DNA of 64,000 bases, taken from contig CM070561.1 of NCBI GenBank assembly GCA_036346405.1, positions 7,132,834 to 7,196,833 of the forward strand, read 5' to 3'. This DNA comes from Phyllostachys edulis (lineage: Eukaryota > Streptophyta > Magnoliopsida > Poales > Poaceae). Below the pieces are notes generated by a model, which worked only from the letters and a program-made list of their open reading frames with translations, was not told where the DNA came from and did no database searches. The position numbers and the translations under genes were made by a program. Shown here one piece after another: positions 21,851-33,185 of the stretch (positions within the stretch are counted from its first letter, which is position 1; each line of letters opens with the position of its first letter).

Positions 21851-22403
21851 AATTATTAATGGTTGGTTCAACAACAATAGGAACCTACCGGTCGAGTCGA
21901 AGGAATGGGGCGATCATCTTCTTTGAAGGAAATTGCAATGTCCGATCACTTCGATGGCTTGATAGTGTTCGGGATTCGACGAGGTTGATCTCCGCTCCAC
22001 GGCTTTCGGATGGCGCTTGGATTCGTATGAAGAAGATCCTCCAAAAATCATGTTGGTGTGTGTTGGGGATCCCGGTACTCCATCTCTTAAATCGCCATTC
22101 TTGTCCTTTTTGGAGCTTCGTTTCTGGGTTACGGTATTGCGAAATGGTCCATCACCGCATAATAATCTTCCATTTCTTTTGCCAAACTCGGCAGTCGTAG
22201 ATCATGCCACCTGCTTTGGTGAAGTGGACACCATTTCTTCTTTTTCGGAATCCTTCGATTGAGACTTCGTTTTGCCCGGCCCGAGTAGTCCTTTTGCCCT
22301 TCATGAATTTATCGAGAACAGCTAGGACCTCCTTGTCGTCGGATCTGCGGTTCTTCTTTTTCTTGAGAGATTTCTTGTTCTTTTTCTCGATTTGTCGGTA
22401 GGG

Positions 22404-24325
22404 CTAAGGAATCTTGTCTTTCCGATCAATGGCCGCACCACTTGATTGCTTCACGGTGGCATACTTATCGGCCATATCAAAAAGCTCAGCGGTTGTCCTT
22501 GGGGGTTCATTGATATGTCCTCCGTGAAACCGTCGATTCCTCGGACACTGCTTTTGAAGGCTGGATAATGAAGATTCTATGACCTCGGGAATAGAGTTGC
22601 GGACTTGGCTAAACCTCTTGATGTATTGGCGTAGAGTCTCATCGAGTCTTGCGAATTCGGTGGAGATCATCCTCCTTTCGAGCGATCGTCGTACCACTCG
22701 AAATTCATAATCGAAGGTCACGAGTTGCTCCCAAGTATAGATTGTTCCGTAGGTTGGTTCAACAACCACGGCCAGGCGAGATCCTTCGAGCACGGTGGGT
22801 AAATAGTTGGCCATCACATTCTCGCCGCCTCCGGGAGCTCGATGGCGGTGGTATAGATTTGGAGAAATTCCAGCGGATTTTGAGTTCCGTTAAACTTGTC
22901 CAAATTGGCGGTCGGAACGGTTTGGCTAACGCATGACTTGGAGCCCCGCGAGAAAGCCCTACAACTGTGATTGATTCATGACGCCTTCTCGGGAAGGTGC
23001 CGGATTATGTCGGTCGGAGACCGGTTCCTAAGGTTGGAACAGCTGGAACTCCGGTGTGTCGATCCGATCGTGGACATTGGTATGATGTCTCGACCGCTTA
23101 TGATTGAGGCGATCTTTGAAGATCGTCCGGTCCGGCGATGGTTCTTCTCGGCGTGATGGGGAGTGGCCGTAAAATAACCTTCTCCCTCATGACTCCTTGG
23201 TGAATCGTCGAAAAGCCTTAGCATCGATTGCTCCGAGTATGACCATCTTGTCCCTACCGTGAGGAGGAGCGTTGAGATGAAGTCATAGTTTGACTCCTGA
23301 AACCCTTTGTTCTGATATGCCTCGATCTGTTGCATGGTCTCTTGGAGAATTTCGGATACGGCCTACAAGTCGCACAAAACACAGGTTTACGCTAAAGCGG
23401 GATCGAATTATTTAATATATCTTGAGCAGCGTTGCAAGTTTTGTACGATTCTATCAAAGGTCTCGGGAGGTTCAGACCGGTAGTAGGTGTCGCAAACCCG
23501 AACCCTCACCCGACCCTTGGATTTGATCGCCCTATCAACTATTCTAGGTGGGGGCGGTGCGAGCGAATTAGTTGATGGGCGTCGATCGGTTCCTTGGCCT
23601 CCGGCGATTGGTGTAGCGGCGGATCATCTCTAATAACACGTGATGGCGTGGTAGAGAGTGTAGGACCGTGCAAGGCATCTTGATTCTCATCTCCGATCGC
23701 GTTGACCTCGTGCCTCCGGCGTTGATCTTAGATGAGCTTCCGCCGTAACTAATGGAGAGCTTATCGGGGCTTCGCGAAGTTTCCATGACGGAGGCGGTGG
23801 GAGATGAGCACCCCGAGTTTCCTCGGCTGATTCGCGTCTTGCCGTCGTATCTTGGCGTGATTATCCCCACGTGGTTTATGACCGATGGAGGCTTCATCGA
23901 CACCGCTACGGATGTCGGTTGACTCACGAATCGCCGAAGTTGTAGGAGAGTATCTTTCGGCCATAATTTCGCCGAGGGTATAGAGATTCTCGGTGAAGGT
24001 GCTGAAATTTCTTCACTGTTTTGCGGTCGGGAAGGCGGGCTTGAAGAGATCTGATATTCGAATCGATCGGAATGGCGGGTTCCTCGATTAAATCCTTCGT
24101 AGCGGTGGCGCATCCTCGCCCATCCGGTGATCTCGCTATCGTCGGCGATATCTGGCCGCGAGAGGAGGAAGATGAGGATGATCGCCATTTTCCTCCATGG
24201 CACAAATGCATCCTTCCATGTCGAGGTCGGCGTAGTCCGCCAAGTCGAAACAATTCTCCTCGTCCCAAACTCGGGCATACTCGCATTGGCGATTCTTTGG
24301 AATTTGGGTGAGGATTTGTAAACAA
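22404..24325 (-). pseudogene. Tat gypsy gag
   Basis: Minus strand. The best part (22817-22404) is a retrotransposon gag core: TWEQLVTFDYEF, TLRQYIKRFSQVRNSIPEV and TTAELFDMADKYA. This is the capsid-like domain that packages element RNA. N-terminal sequence extends to about 24278 (open pieces 24278-23568 and 24325-23924 in different frames, showing frameshifts). No intact zinc knuckle was recognised. Confidence 0.75.
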
Positions 24326-24355
24326 AAATTTCTTGAAAAACTTCGTCTTACGCTT

Positions 24356-24367
24356 ACGGTGGCGCCA
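24356..24367 (-). promoter_or_regulatory. Primer-binding site of the Tat gypsy
   Basis: On the minus strand TGGCGCCACCGT lies three bases after the 5' LTR end (...TCGACA ATT). TGGCGCC-type sites are common in Tat and Athila elements. Confidence 0.7.
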
Positions 24368-24370
24368 AAT

Positions 24371-25004
24371 TGTCGATTTATCTAATCGCCGATCTTATGA
24401 AAATAGAAGGAGGAAAATGGCGTAGAGTATCCTCGAAGAGAATGAAATTGCTCTTTATTTATATGAACTGGGTTTACAAGACTGACTAGGGACTATCTCC
24501 AATTACATTGAATGTCTTGAATACTCTTGCTTGACTTGTGTTTGCCTTACATTGTTTGTTTGTTGCGTATATGTCCCTCCTCGTCTTCTGCGCTTCACCA
24601 TTTAAATAACTCCCAAAGAGACGGCGATTACCTGGAGAAGCGTCCTGATGAAAGCGTTATGGTAGGCTCGGAGGTTCAAGGTAGTTAACAATGTGCTAAG
24701 CGCCTTGCGGTTAAGTATTTGTGAGACATTTAAGCGCAAGGTGGTTTATCGTCAGAGTCTTGTATGTCATCGTAAGTTATGGAACGTTTAGTACGTGTTC
24801 CATTCATCATACGGTTATTGGTACATGTTCATAGCATTTCCGAGCAGCCACCTGGTCGGAACCTAGTCCGACCAGGATACCCATCGTGTAACCTCTGGAA
24901 TCCTTACGACCAGTGAGGTCGCTAGCTTTTATGGGTTACGACTATGGAGACGTATGGTCTTTCTATGTATTTAAATTAATACATAGAGGTTTCAATTCTC
25001 GTCA
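24371..25004 (-). mobile_element. 5' LTR of the Tat gypsy
   Basis: Aligns with 13149-13783 and ends CTCGTCA, followed by the target duplication GGTCC (25005-25009). Confidence 0.93.
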
Positions 25005-25009
25005 GGTCC

Positions 25010-25097
25010 TATAGTGTATGAACTAGGACTATGTAACACACACACACACACATATACTCCTACTGGCCCCATATGTCATGGACCTGGGTACATGACA
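25010..25097 (-). mobile_element. 3' LTR of the RRM element, right part
   Basis: Continues the LTR interrupted at 13148 and matches 32255-32341. It ends GGTACATGACA and is followed on the minus-strand side by the purine tract at 25098-25115. Confidence 0.93.
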
Positions 25098-26664
25098 AGT
25101 TCCTCCCCTCTAAATTCTGCTTGTCCTCAAGCTGAAACCTGGAACCTGTAACTACTCCATTGCAATTGGCACTGGCAGAAAATCAGCAATGAGGAACTCT
25201 CCAATAGCTCATGCCATTGGTGACATTGCAAAGAGGTGGATAGCCTGTACTTGCACCTCCGACTGCCCTCAAACATATTCTCTAAACTTAAACTATAGAA
25301 CTTCTCAAAGCTACACTCCCTGAACTCTGAATGTGTGTCATCACATTTCTCATCTAGTAGGAGAAGTACAGAAAGGAAGCTCCCCACAACAATGTTAGTG
25401 CCTACTAACCAAACCATAATTTCCATATCTCGACATCTTTTAGCAACTGATAAACCCACCATCCTTGGAATGTTCCTTGATAAAATATTAAAGCACAATC
25501 TGTTAAAGCTCAAGGAACTTCAACCACTATAGTTGTATCCAATAGAGATCAACCACTATATGGATATGAAAACTGAAGAGCTTGTACTAGTATCTCTGTT
25601 GCTTTGCTTGTTTGTGGCATTCTTCCACTGTCATTAGCAGTAGCATACATCCTTTAAGAGTGGCATCTAGCCACTTGCAGCACCACTGAATCTCATTGAA
25701 TTTGCCGTAAAGTTCATGTCGCCATCTCAGACCAAAGGCAAAACCATCCAATAGCCGCATATACAGGATTATTTCTGTAATGTTAATCCCAAACTTAGCG
25801 CAAGTAGTTTTCCTACTAAGTTGTAGCAACATCCTTTCAGTTCTGAAGCATTCTTGTAACACTGAAGGTTGGTAGACCACTTGGCTAGCGCAACAATCAC
25901 TTCAATGGCAAAACATTTAGTCGCTCTAGCATGTATAATGACATGAAAACCAAGCAATGGACTAGATCGTCTAGGCCTAAGCATATAGTCAGGGATGCAT
26001 ACTAATTGACAAGAATGTCGCCAAGGTAGTAGCATCCATAACATCTCAATAGCACACCACTTCAAGAGAAAGATACAAAAACCAATCTATTTTATTCCTG
26101 AGTCCCATTGCCTTACAATAGTGTATGTCCTCTTTAGCTCCTTGGCCTTGAAACACAAGCGGTCAGCTGAAGCACTCCATTGCATGCTTTTAAGCCAAAG
26201 ATGTGTGACACTATTGATAGTAAGAAGAGACATAGGCATCAGGCCATCAGTACCAAACATTATGTTCTCAGTAGAGATGTTGATATCTCCCTAAAACCAT
26301 CGAGGTGCATCAATAAACTCGAGAGGACCCAATCATGGTAATCAAACAAATAGTCCATTGTTCCTTCGATCAAGACGCCTTGAAAACTTGCATTTAATCC
26401 CTCCTTGTATAGCTCTTGTTGCTCAATGTTTCCAGGACTAAATCCCTCTCATTGCCAAGATGGTATCTTGTCAAGCTCTAGAAGATCGCCTTCTATTCCA
26501 CAACTTTCATGGCTAAAACAATTCCTTCTCCATAGCGACCCTTTGTCAAGCCCATGATGAACACTTTCTATTCTAGATTTCCAAGGGCTAAAATTACTTG
26601 GATGCCACGATGGAATTTCCTCAAACACCTGTTGTGCATCACTATTTTTCAAATCTAGAATCAG
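25098..26664 (-). other. Non-coding 3' part of the RRM element
   Basis: About 1.6 kb between the ORF stop and the 3' LTR. Small open frames exist but none shows pol motifs. This absence is the main evidence that the element is non-autonomous. Confidence 0.55.
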
Positions 26665-28269
26665 TCATCTGTTGTCATTGATGCAGCGAGTATCTTGGTT
26701 GCCACCTAGCTTGAGCGTGCACCCGATGCGGTCCGCGACCATGGCATGCGCACCACACATCCACACAAACCATGGTGGTTCGTGCATGCACCACTCACTC
26801 ATGGGGGCTGTGCGCTGCTCAACCCCCATAGTCGAAAAGCTCGTCACGACGACCGGTTGGAGCCATGCCATGAAATTCTTCTGTGAAGACAGCTCTTGTG
26901 GCTTGCCATCTTTTGGCATTTCGACGAACACGACGTGGTCACCACTCACAACCAGAGTATGCCACTGCCGTGTAGATGTGTAGTATCCTTCCTCCCATAG
27001 GGACAACCCGTCGGTCTTGCCCTCCATCACTTCAGCTTTGAGAGTCGTTTTATCAAACACCTTGGTAGGTTGCTTGATGTCGAGCTTGATGGTGTGCTTG
27101 AGCTCAGTGTCAAGGATATCTCCATGTGCAGCATTATCTTCCTTGACATCCGAGACCTCGACTTCACAGCCAGAGCTGCCATGCTTGCTCCTCATGGCCC
27201 AGCGCACTAGACGATGAGTGATGCGCACCCGTGACACCCACTTGACGAACCGATGGTACTTTTCCTCACTCTCCATCTTCCTAGGCATTCCGACAAACAC
27301 CTTGCATGCACCAGGTTGCTCTGCCTTGATTTGCACGAATGAAGTGGTGGCCATGGCCACAGATGTAACACCCTGGTTTTTGGAGCCTTTTTGAATTTTC
27401 AAAATAAAAAGAACCATTTTGTTTTGATGAGAATTCAAAGCTTAACTTGAGAATTTAAGAATGGATTTCATTTGACTAAATCAAATTTCAACTAAAACTC
27501 TCTTTTGGTTTGTTGGGTTTGTTGGAGCTTTGGCGATTCCTTCCCATTTGAGCTTGCTTTGTTCTTCTCTGGACCAGACCTCCTTAGGCCTAGACCTCCC
27601 AAGTGCTTGGACCTCCCCTGGTCCAAACCTCCCTCTTTGGTTCTATTCTGGCCTAAACCTCCCCAGGCCTAATCCTTCCCCAGGTTCATTTGAGTTCCTT
27701 TTACACTCTCTTGAACCTCTCTGTGTTTACGTAGACTTCCTCTTTGCTTTGATCCATGTAACTCTCTCTGGAAGTTCCCTTCTCTGCCAACCCGGTATTA
27801 CCGCCCCCAACTCGCGGTATCAACGTTCTGCAGGACCTCCCTCTCGTTCATTTGGACCTCTCCATGTCCTTTAGGACCTCCCGCTCGTTCATTTGGACCT
27901 TCCCATGTCCGTCTTCAGGACCTCCCTGTATCCTTTAGGACCTCCCCATGTCCTTCAGGACCCCCCTCTCGTTCATTTGGACCTCCCCATGTCCTCTAGG
28001 ACCTCCTCCTTGTTTATTTGGACCTCCCTCGCGTCCGTTCGAGCCTTCCGCTTGGTCCTGACCTCTATCACTTATGTATCGTTCGATTTGCGTTGGACAG
28101 TGTGATCTTGGTGAGACGTTCGGATGGTCCGAACGTCCCAATCATTTTGGACCGCCCGATCTAATTCAACAGCTGAGATCTAGTGTTAGCTCTGGATGGT
28201 CCGAACGGCCCAATCACTTTGGTCCGTTCAATTGAAATCCAATGGCTCTAGCTTCTCCCGCTTCTCATC

Positions 28270-28860
28270 TCGCTATCGCTCACCTCCCCTTTGGAGATCT
28301 TAACCGTTAAGACCTCCCCTTTATTAGATCTGACCGTTAAGACCTCCCCTTTGGAGATCTTAACCGTTCAGACCTCCCTTTGTTAGATCTGGCCGTTAAG
28401 ACCTCCCCTTTGGAGATCTTAACCGTTCAGACCTCCCCTTTGTTAGATCTGGCCGTTAAGACCTCCCCTTTGGAGATCTTAACCGTTCAGACATCCCCTT
28501 TGTTAGATCTGACCGTTAAGACCTCCCATTTGGAGATCTTAACCGTTCAGACCTCCCCTTGATTTGATCTGACCGTTAAGACCTCCCCTTTGGAGATCTT
28601 AACCGTTCAGACCTCCTCTTTGTTAGATCTGGCCATTCAGACCGCCCCTTTGGAGATCTTAACCGTCCAAACCTCCCCTTTGTCAGATCTGACCGTTAGG
28701 ACCTCCCCTTTGGAGATCTTAACCGTTCGGACCTCCCCTTTGAGGATCTGACCGTTAGGACCTCCCCTTTGTGGATCTAACCCTCAAGACCTCCCCTTTG
28801 AGGATCTGACCGTCAGGACTTCCCCTTTGTGGATCTGACCATCAGGACCTCCCCTTACCT
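28270..28860. repeat. 60-bp tandem array inside the solo LTR
   Basis: About nine copies of a 60-bp unit made of two related halves (GACCTCCCCTTTGGAGATCT with TTAACCGTT, and GACCTCCCCTTTGTTAGATC with TGGCCGTTAA). Copies are near identical in the middle and degrade to shorter half-units at the right end. Confidence 0.95.
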
Positions 28861-29126
28861 CTGCGCGATTACCTCTGGGTCTCCGCAGGACCTCCCCTTG
28901 AGCTTTGACTGACCCCATTTGTTAGTCACAACCTCCTTCTTTATCCTTTGATCATGTCCTTTGCACTTTGAAGTCTTCAAAGCATTTAATGCCTGTTGAG
29001 TCGTATTAAATGCTACCACCTTTTAGCAGCACTGAGCTACCTTTTGTCATATCTTTTACCAACTCCCATCATTTCCTTCACTTACTTTAGAGCCCGAGAG
29101 CCCTTGGAAATCTGGGTGGCTTTGGC

Positions 29127-29133
29127 TATAAAA
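29127..29133 (+). promoter_or_regulatory. TATA box in the solo LTR
   Basis: GGCTATAAAAGCTTGGGCAG, a strong plant TATA context, followed by a C/T-rich leader. It would mark the LTR promoter in the plus direction. Confidence 0.55.
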
Positions 29134-32016
29134 GCTTGGGCAGCCCTTCCTCTTCACCCATTTGCTCTTTTTCACTCTCTAGCTCCTCCAACAAGCTCTT
29201 GGACCTCCTCTAAAGCTCTCTAGACCTCCTCCTGAAGCTTCGGACCTCCTCTAGCAAGCTCTTGGACCTCCTCCAAAGCTCTCTAGACCTCCTCCTGAAG
29301 CTTCGGACCTCCTCCAGCAAGCTCCTTGGACCTCCTCCAAACCGACCTAGCCTCTCTGTTGGTTTTATTTTGGAGTTTCATTAAAGTTTCTTTGGATCTT
29401 ATTTGAGCTTGGTATTGAGTTGCTTTAGTTTCCTCGTGTAGATTGTGAAGACACCGAGGAGCTTGAGTGTCCCGAAGAGGAAGACTCTCAAGGCTGTGAG
29501 CAAGGCAAGTTACACTCTTGATCATATTGCACCCATTATTTCACCCTATATATGTTCCTTTTTAAAGGTTAATGCATGCTTACTTCACTAAGTTATTTCA
29601 ATACCGTCTTTAAACTCATAGCTACACCTAAATCCTTTGTATGGCCCCTGTTGACCTTGAACCGAACATATTGTCACCATAGGAAAACCTGGTTGCTACA
29701 TTAGTGTAAACCAGGAGCAATTGTGAAATCTTATGCTTAGTCTTGCTTAGACCAAAATTATTTGATTTGGGAAAATTTTACCAACATGACCAACTACTGT
29801 TTAAAGGTTTTAAGCCATGGCATTGGGTTGTCATGGAAGCTTCTAAATGTTTTTGAAAAACAAAAGAAAGGAAAATTGGTTTGGGCTGGGGCGAATTGGT
29901 TACTTGGTTGGTGTATGTCAATGCACGAGATCGATCCATTTCTATGGTTGAGTCCCAGGGGTTCTGTGGTAGTCGCCCTGGTCAATTGAGGACCGGTCTT
30001 TGAGCCGTAACTTGCTATGTCTATAATGGGTTTTGCCTCACCGTACAACCACATGTCTCCAGAATGGGGTGTGGGACCTGGCTGAATAATTTGCAAAGTT
30101 TCACCGCGGCTGTTCCACTTTGATGTGTGGGAGGTCTTTTATGGCCAATGGTCTTTTATATCCTATGTTTCCCACTGGCGCAAGATGGGGCTTTTTCGGC
30201 GGGTTTCTATCCAATGGAAGCGAAACCTTAGCGAGGAGGGGCTGCGGTGGAACAATACATTGTAAAGGCCTTGTCATGAACTCAAGACCTCTTACCTTCG
30301 GTAGTGAGAGGTGGCATTGACGAATGCCAAACAAACTAGAGGATTCATGTCATGTGGGTAAAGTGTACAACCTCTGCAGAGTGAAAACTATTCGAATAGC
30401 CGTGTCCACGGTCATGGACATGCTAGCAAAAGCCGCTCAAAGTTAGATATTGGTTTTGTTTCAAAAGTTTTTGGATAAACTGTTTTTGGGATTTCTATTC
30501 CATGGTTTGGGCGGGGAGCCTTGTCCAGGAGGGTATCCTTCACCACGTGATGATGAATGTTATCCAACTGAAAAATTGAATTTGGAAAATGAATTTTAGT
30601 TATGGTATAACTGCCTTAGAACTCAGTATATGTAATTGAAAGAAACTTGGCTTTACGCAAATCAACCATATTATGCCTTCCCTTGAGATATCCATTTATG
30701 CATGTCATTCTGTTAATTTACGGGTATAACTTGCGAGCACGGTGGTTGTGCTCATTCTTGCTTGATTGATGAATTGAGCAGGAGAGGACTTCTCTGATGA
30801 TGATGAGGACCAGATCAACTAGGCCGCGCCCTCCAGCCAATTACCTGTGGTGTATTGGATGGACTTGACTTTTGTTTCTGCTGTGTATTTTTGCTCTTCA
30901 GTTTGTGAGAAAATTTTGTAATCAACTCTTTTGAGATAATGAAGTTTGCGCTGATGTATGCTGCCACTTATATATTGCTGTGAGAACTAGCCATTGATCC
31001 TTGGGACTAGTTCGGTTCACAGGGGATTTAAGACTTCTCCAAGTTTCATGACCTCCTCAGGTTGGTCTCTGGACCTCCCTCAGGTCTGGTCGTAGCTCTT
31101 GGGGAGGTCCTGAGTCTCAAGACCTCCTCGGGTTAGTTCCCTGGACCTCCTGGAGGAGGTCCGATTGGACCTCCTGGGAGGGCTGGGAGGACTGCCCGAA
31201 AGATCCTTTGGACCTCCTGAGAGGTCCTGGTGGACTCCTAGGGAGGTCTTGGAGGACCTCTCGGGTTAACCCCTGGCCGGGTCGTCACAACAGAGGTGGT
31301 TAAGGGCATTGACGAAGCAGCAATAAGGGTCGATGCAGCCTTCGGCTTCTCGGCATCGTGGCTGAGACGTGGCGTCGAACACTTGCCGGGCATCATCGAG
31401 GTGCTGTTGGTGGGGAGCGACCGCACATACTGCAGGTCCAACCAACAATAGTTGTCATAGATGCAGCGGCCATGACAGGCATCTTGAGCTCGCACCGCAT
31501 CGTGACTAGACCAGAACAGGACGAGCGCCTCCGTACTATCTGCCACCTCGAGATCACACACCTTCTCAGCACCATATGCATCAAAGACTTGGTGAAGCAC
31601 CTCCTCAGTCATCGGGTAGAACACCTGACTCACCGTGACCCGAAGAACCCTTCCTGTGTTTGCCTCTTGGTGGCCTGGCATTTCATTGAACACACAACAT
31701 GCATCGAGTTGCGCCTCCTTGGCTTGCGAAATCTGAGCGGTGCCTGCCGTCTTTGACACACTCGACAGTGGTGACGTGGCCGTGGAGTGCTTGTCACCGT
31801 TGTCGTGGATGGGGCTCGCCATCGAACCCGTGGTGGGCGCTACGGTAGAGGTTGGAGAAGACGGCAACGACCCGAGTATTCGGTCCAGTGAAGCGTTCAG
31901 CTTCACCAGCATCTCCAGGATAGTCTCCTCCTTTTCCTCTGAGGTCGCCATAGGAGTTGGCTGCTTGAGGTCATCATCCATGGCTTCCCGAGCGCCGGTG
32001 GAGAGCGAGATGGGTG

Positions 32017-32028
32017 GCTCTGATACCA
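32017..32028 (-). promoter_or_regulatory. Primer-binding site, initiator tRNA-Met, of the RRM element
   Basis: TGGTATCAGAGC on the minus strand, three bases inside the 5' LTR end. Confidence 0.9.
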
Positions 32029-32031
32029 AAT

Positions 32032-32341
32032 TGTTACAACCCGATCGCCAGCGAGTAGTCGGGAGACCGAAATCGCACAAATTAGTAGCAAACGAAACAA
32101 GTAATTGGAGGATTTGGGGGGAGAAAATACATAACGGGATGAGGAACCAGAGAACAAGATGGGGAATCAGATTTCTATTTCATTTGGTCGATGCCTTCAG
32201 TTGCGTACAGGAGCCAACATTTAACTCTAGTTGTGTTACACTGACACATGGGTCCTATAGTATATGAACTAGGACTATGTAACATACACACTCACATATA
32301 CTCCTACTAGCCCCATATGTCATGGACCTGGGTACATGACA
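32032..32341 (-). mobile_element. 5' LTR of the RRM element
   Basis: 310 bp, TG...CA, matching the split left copy. It is followed by the target duplication CGGAG (32342-32346). Confidence 0.95.
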
Positions 32342-32346
32342 CGGAG

Positions 32347-33185
32347 CTAGCTGTGGGGTGGGGGGCATTGGCAGAGCGCTTGTCACATACAAATTTAAAG
32401 AAAGAACACAAGTATGAACTGGTGTAAGTTTGGTGGGAGGGATGAGTCCATGTGCTTCTGTTGGGGACAATATTTGCCTAGCATGATGCCACCGCATTGT
32501 TGTCCCAGAGTGTAGTAGAATAGTGGAACAAAGTGTGCGCACATGCTGGCTTCTGTGGCTTATTCGGGACAGCGAGTCATGTAGTACGTTTGATGTTGAC
32601 GCTAATGTGCTTTGGAATTCTGAATTTCTTAAACAAGAACATTCTTCAGTAGGTACAAAGCCATTCCATCTACAGAACAGGTAACCTGGCTTACATTGTC
32701 TCAGCTTCAGACTGAAAAAATTGATAAATTTTACTGCCAGAAGTAAAGACAGGTAAATTGACTTATATTTTACGTTCTGTCGTACCAACCGAACAAAATC
32801 ACTCATTTTACACACCAATCCATTTCAAAAGAGGGGAAAAGAAGAGTAAAAGTACATGGAGGAGAGCAGCTTCCTACGAGTAAGGAACGACCTGCTAGCT
32901 AAAGATCATAAGATACAAGCAGCTGTTAATCTACAAAAATTTACAGGCTTGTCGTAACTCATAACCCCATTGTTACTAGGGTTTCTTCTTCCTGTTGGTC
33001 CAAACCAATTGTCCATCTGAACCATGTCAGGAGGTCCCTCTTCAACCTTGGCGAGGCACCATCTGAAGTACTGACACAATATAAGCATGATCACCACTCA
33101 GTAGCAGCCAAACTCTATATACCGAAAGAGAACTTGCCCTTCTTCTGAAGCTGTAATGCCTTCCTGTCACATTTTACATGTCTTT
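32347..33185 (-). other. 3' flank of NHX1
   Basis: No gene found. It probably includes the 3' UTR of the antiporter gene and short intergenic sequence up to the transposon block. Confidence 0.5.

Larger units (their letters stand above)
13149..25004 (-). mobile_element. Full-length Tat-like Ty3/gypsy retrotransposon (11.9 kb)
   Basis: LTRs of about 635 bp at 13149-13783 and 24371-25004 share long identical blocks. The target duplication is GGTCC (13144-13148 and 25005-25009). Coding order on the minus strand is gag, protease, reverse transcriptase, integrase, as in Ty3/gypsy. A separate gene on the opposite strand lies between integrase and the 3' LTR, which is the hallmark of Tat/Grande-type elements. 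Stops and frameshifts in every domain make it defective, yet both ends and the target duplication survive. Confidence 0.93.
27364..31289. mobile_element. Solo LTR, 3.9 kb, of a gypsy-type element
   Basis: Begins TGTAACACCCTGG and ends GGGTCGTCACA. The target duplication ACAGA is at 27359-27363 and 31290-31294. There is no internal domain or second LTR copy, so it is best read as a solo LTR left by LTR-LTR recombination. Such long LTRs with TGTAACACCC ends are typical of Tekay/Del-type chromoviruses. It contains a 60-bp tandem array, a TATA box, and many GACCTCC motifs in both orientations. Orientation is not settled; the TATA box favours plus. Confidence 0.85.
26665..31981 (-). pseudogene. 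ORF of the LTR element with PTB-like RRM, split by a solo LTR
   Basis: Minus-strand reading frame in two parts, 31981-31290 and 27358-26665. A 3.9-kb solo LTR and its target duplication lie between them; ignoring these, the frame stays open for about 461 codons. It starts at M-D-D-D-L-K-Q, about 50 bp after the 5' LTR. The first part has a Ser/Thr/Pro-rich segment, then an RRM-like domain (VLRVTVSQVFYP, TEEVLHQVFDAYG, EALVLFWSSHDAVRAQDA, GRCIYDNYCWLDLQYV) resembling an RRM of plant polypyrimidine-tract-binding proteins. The second part (FVQIKAEQPGACKVFVGMP...) is not recognised. It may be an RNA-binding gag-like product. The insertion destroys it here. Confidence 0.7.
12926..32341 (-). mobile_element. 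Non-autonomous LTR retrotransposon with RRM-bearing ORF (host of two nested insertions)
   Basis: Two matching LTRs with TG...CA ends (about 310 bp) are flanked by the target duplication CGGAG (12921-12925 and 32342-32346). The left LTR is split by a gypsy element. On the minus strand the 5' LTR is at 32341-32032. It is followed by a primer site TGGTATCAGAGC, complementary to initiator tRNA-Met; then one ORF; then a purine tract (AGAGGGGAGGAACT) before the 3' LTR. Without its insertions the element is about 3.6 kb. I find no protease, integrase or reverse transcriptase, so it must borrow enzymes. The two LTRs differ by roughly a dozen bases by eye. Confidence 0.92.

Noticed and set aside
13149..25004. 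Possible endogenous pararetrovirus or other virus
   Set aside because: LTRs, target duplication and gag-PR-RT-IN order identify a Ty3/gypsy retrotransposon; no movement or coat protein.
27530..28562. Plus-strand Leu/Pro/Ser-rich open frames
   Set aside because: Produced by the GACCTCC-rich 60-bp array; no conserved domain.
28270..28860. Regular 60-bp repeats that look array-like
   Set aside because: Not CRISPR: no spacer structure, eukaryotic context, inside an LTR.
32347..33100. Small minus-strand open frames downstream of NHX1
   Set aside because: No homology recognised; likely 3' UTR and flank.
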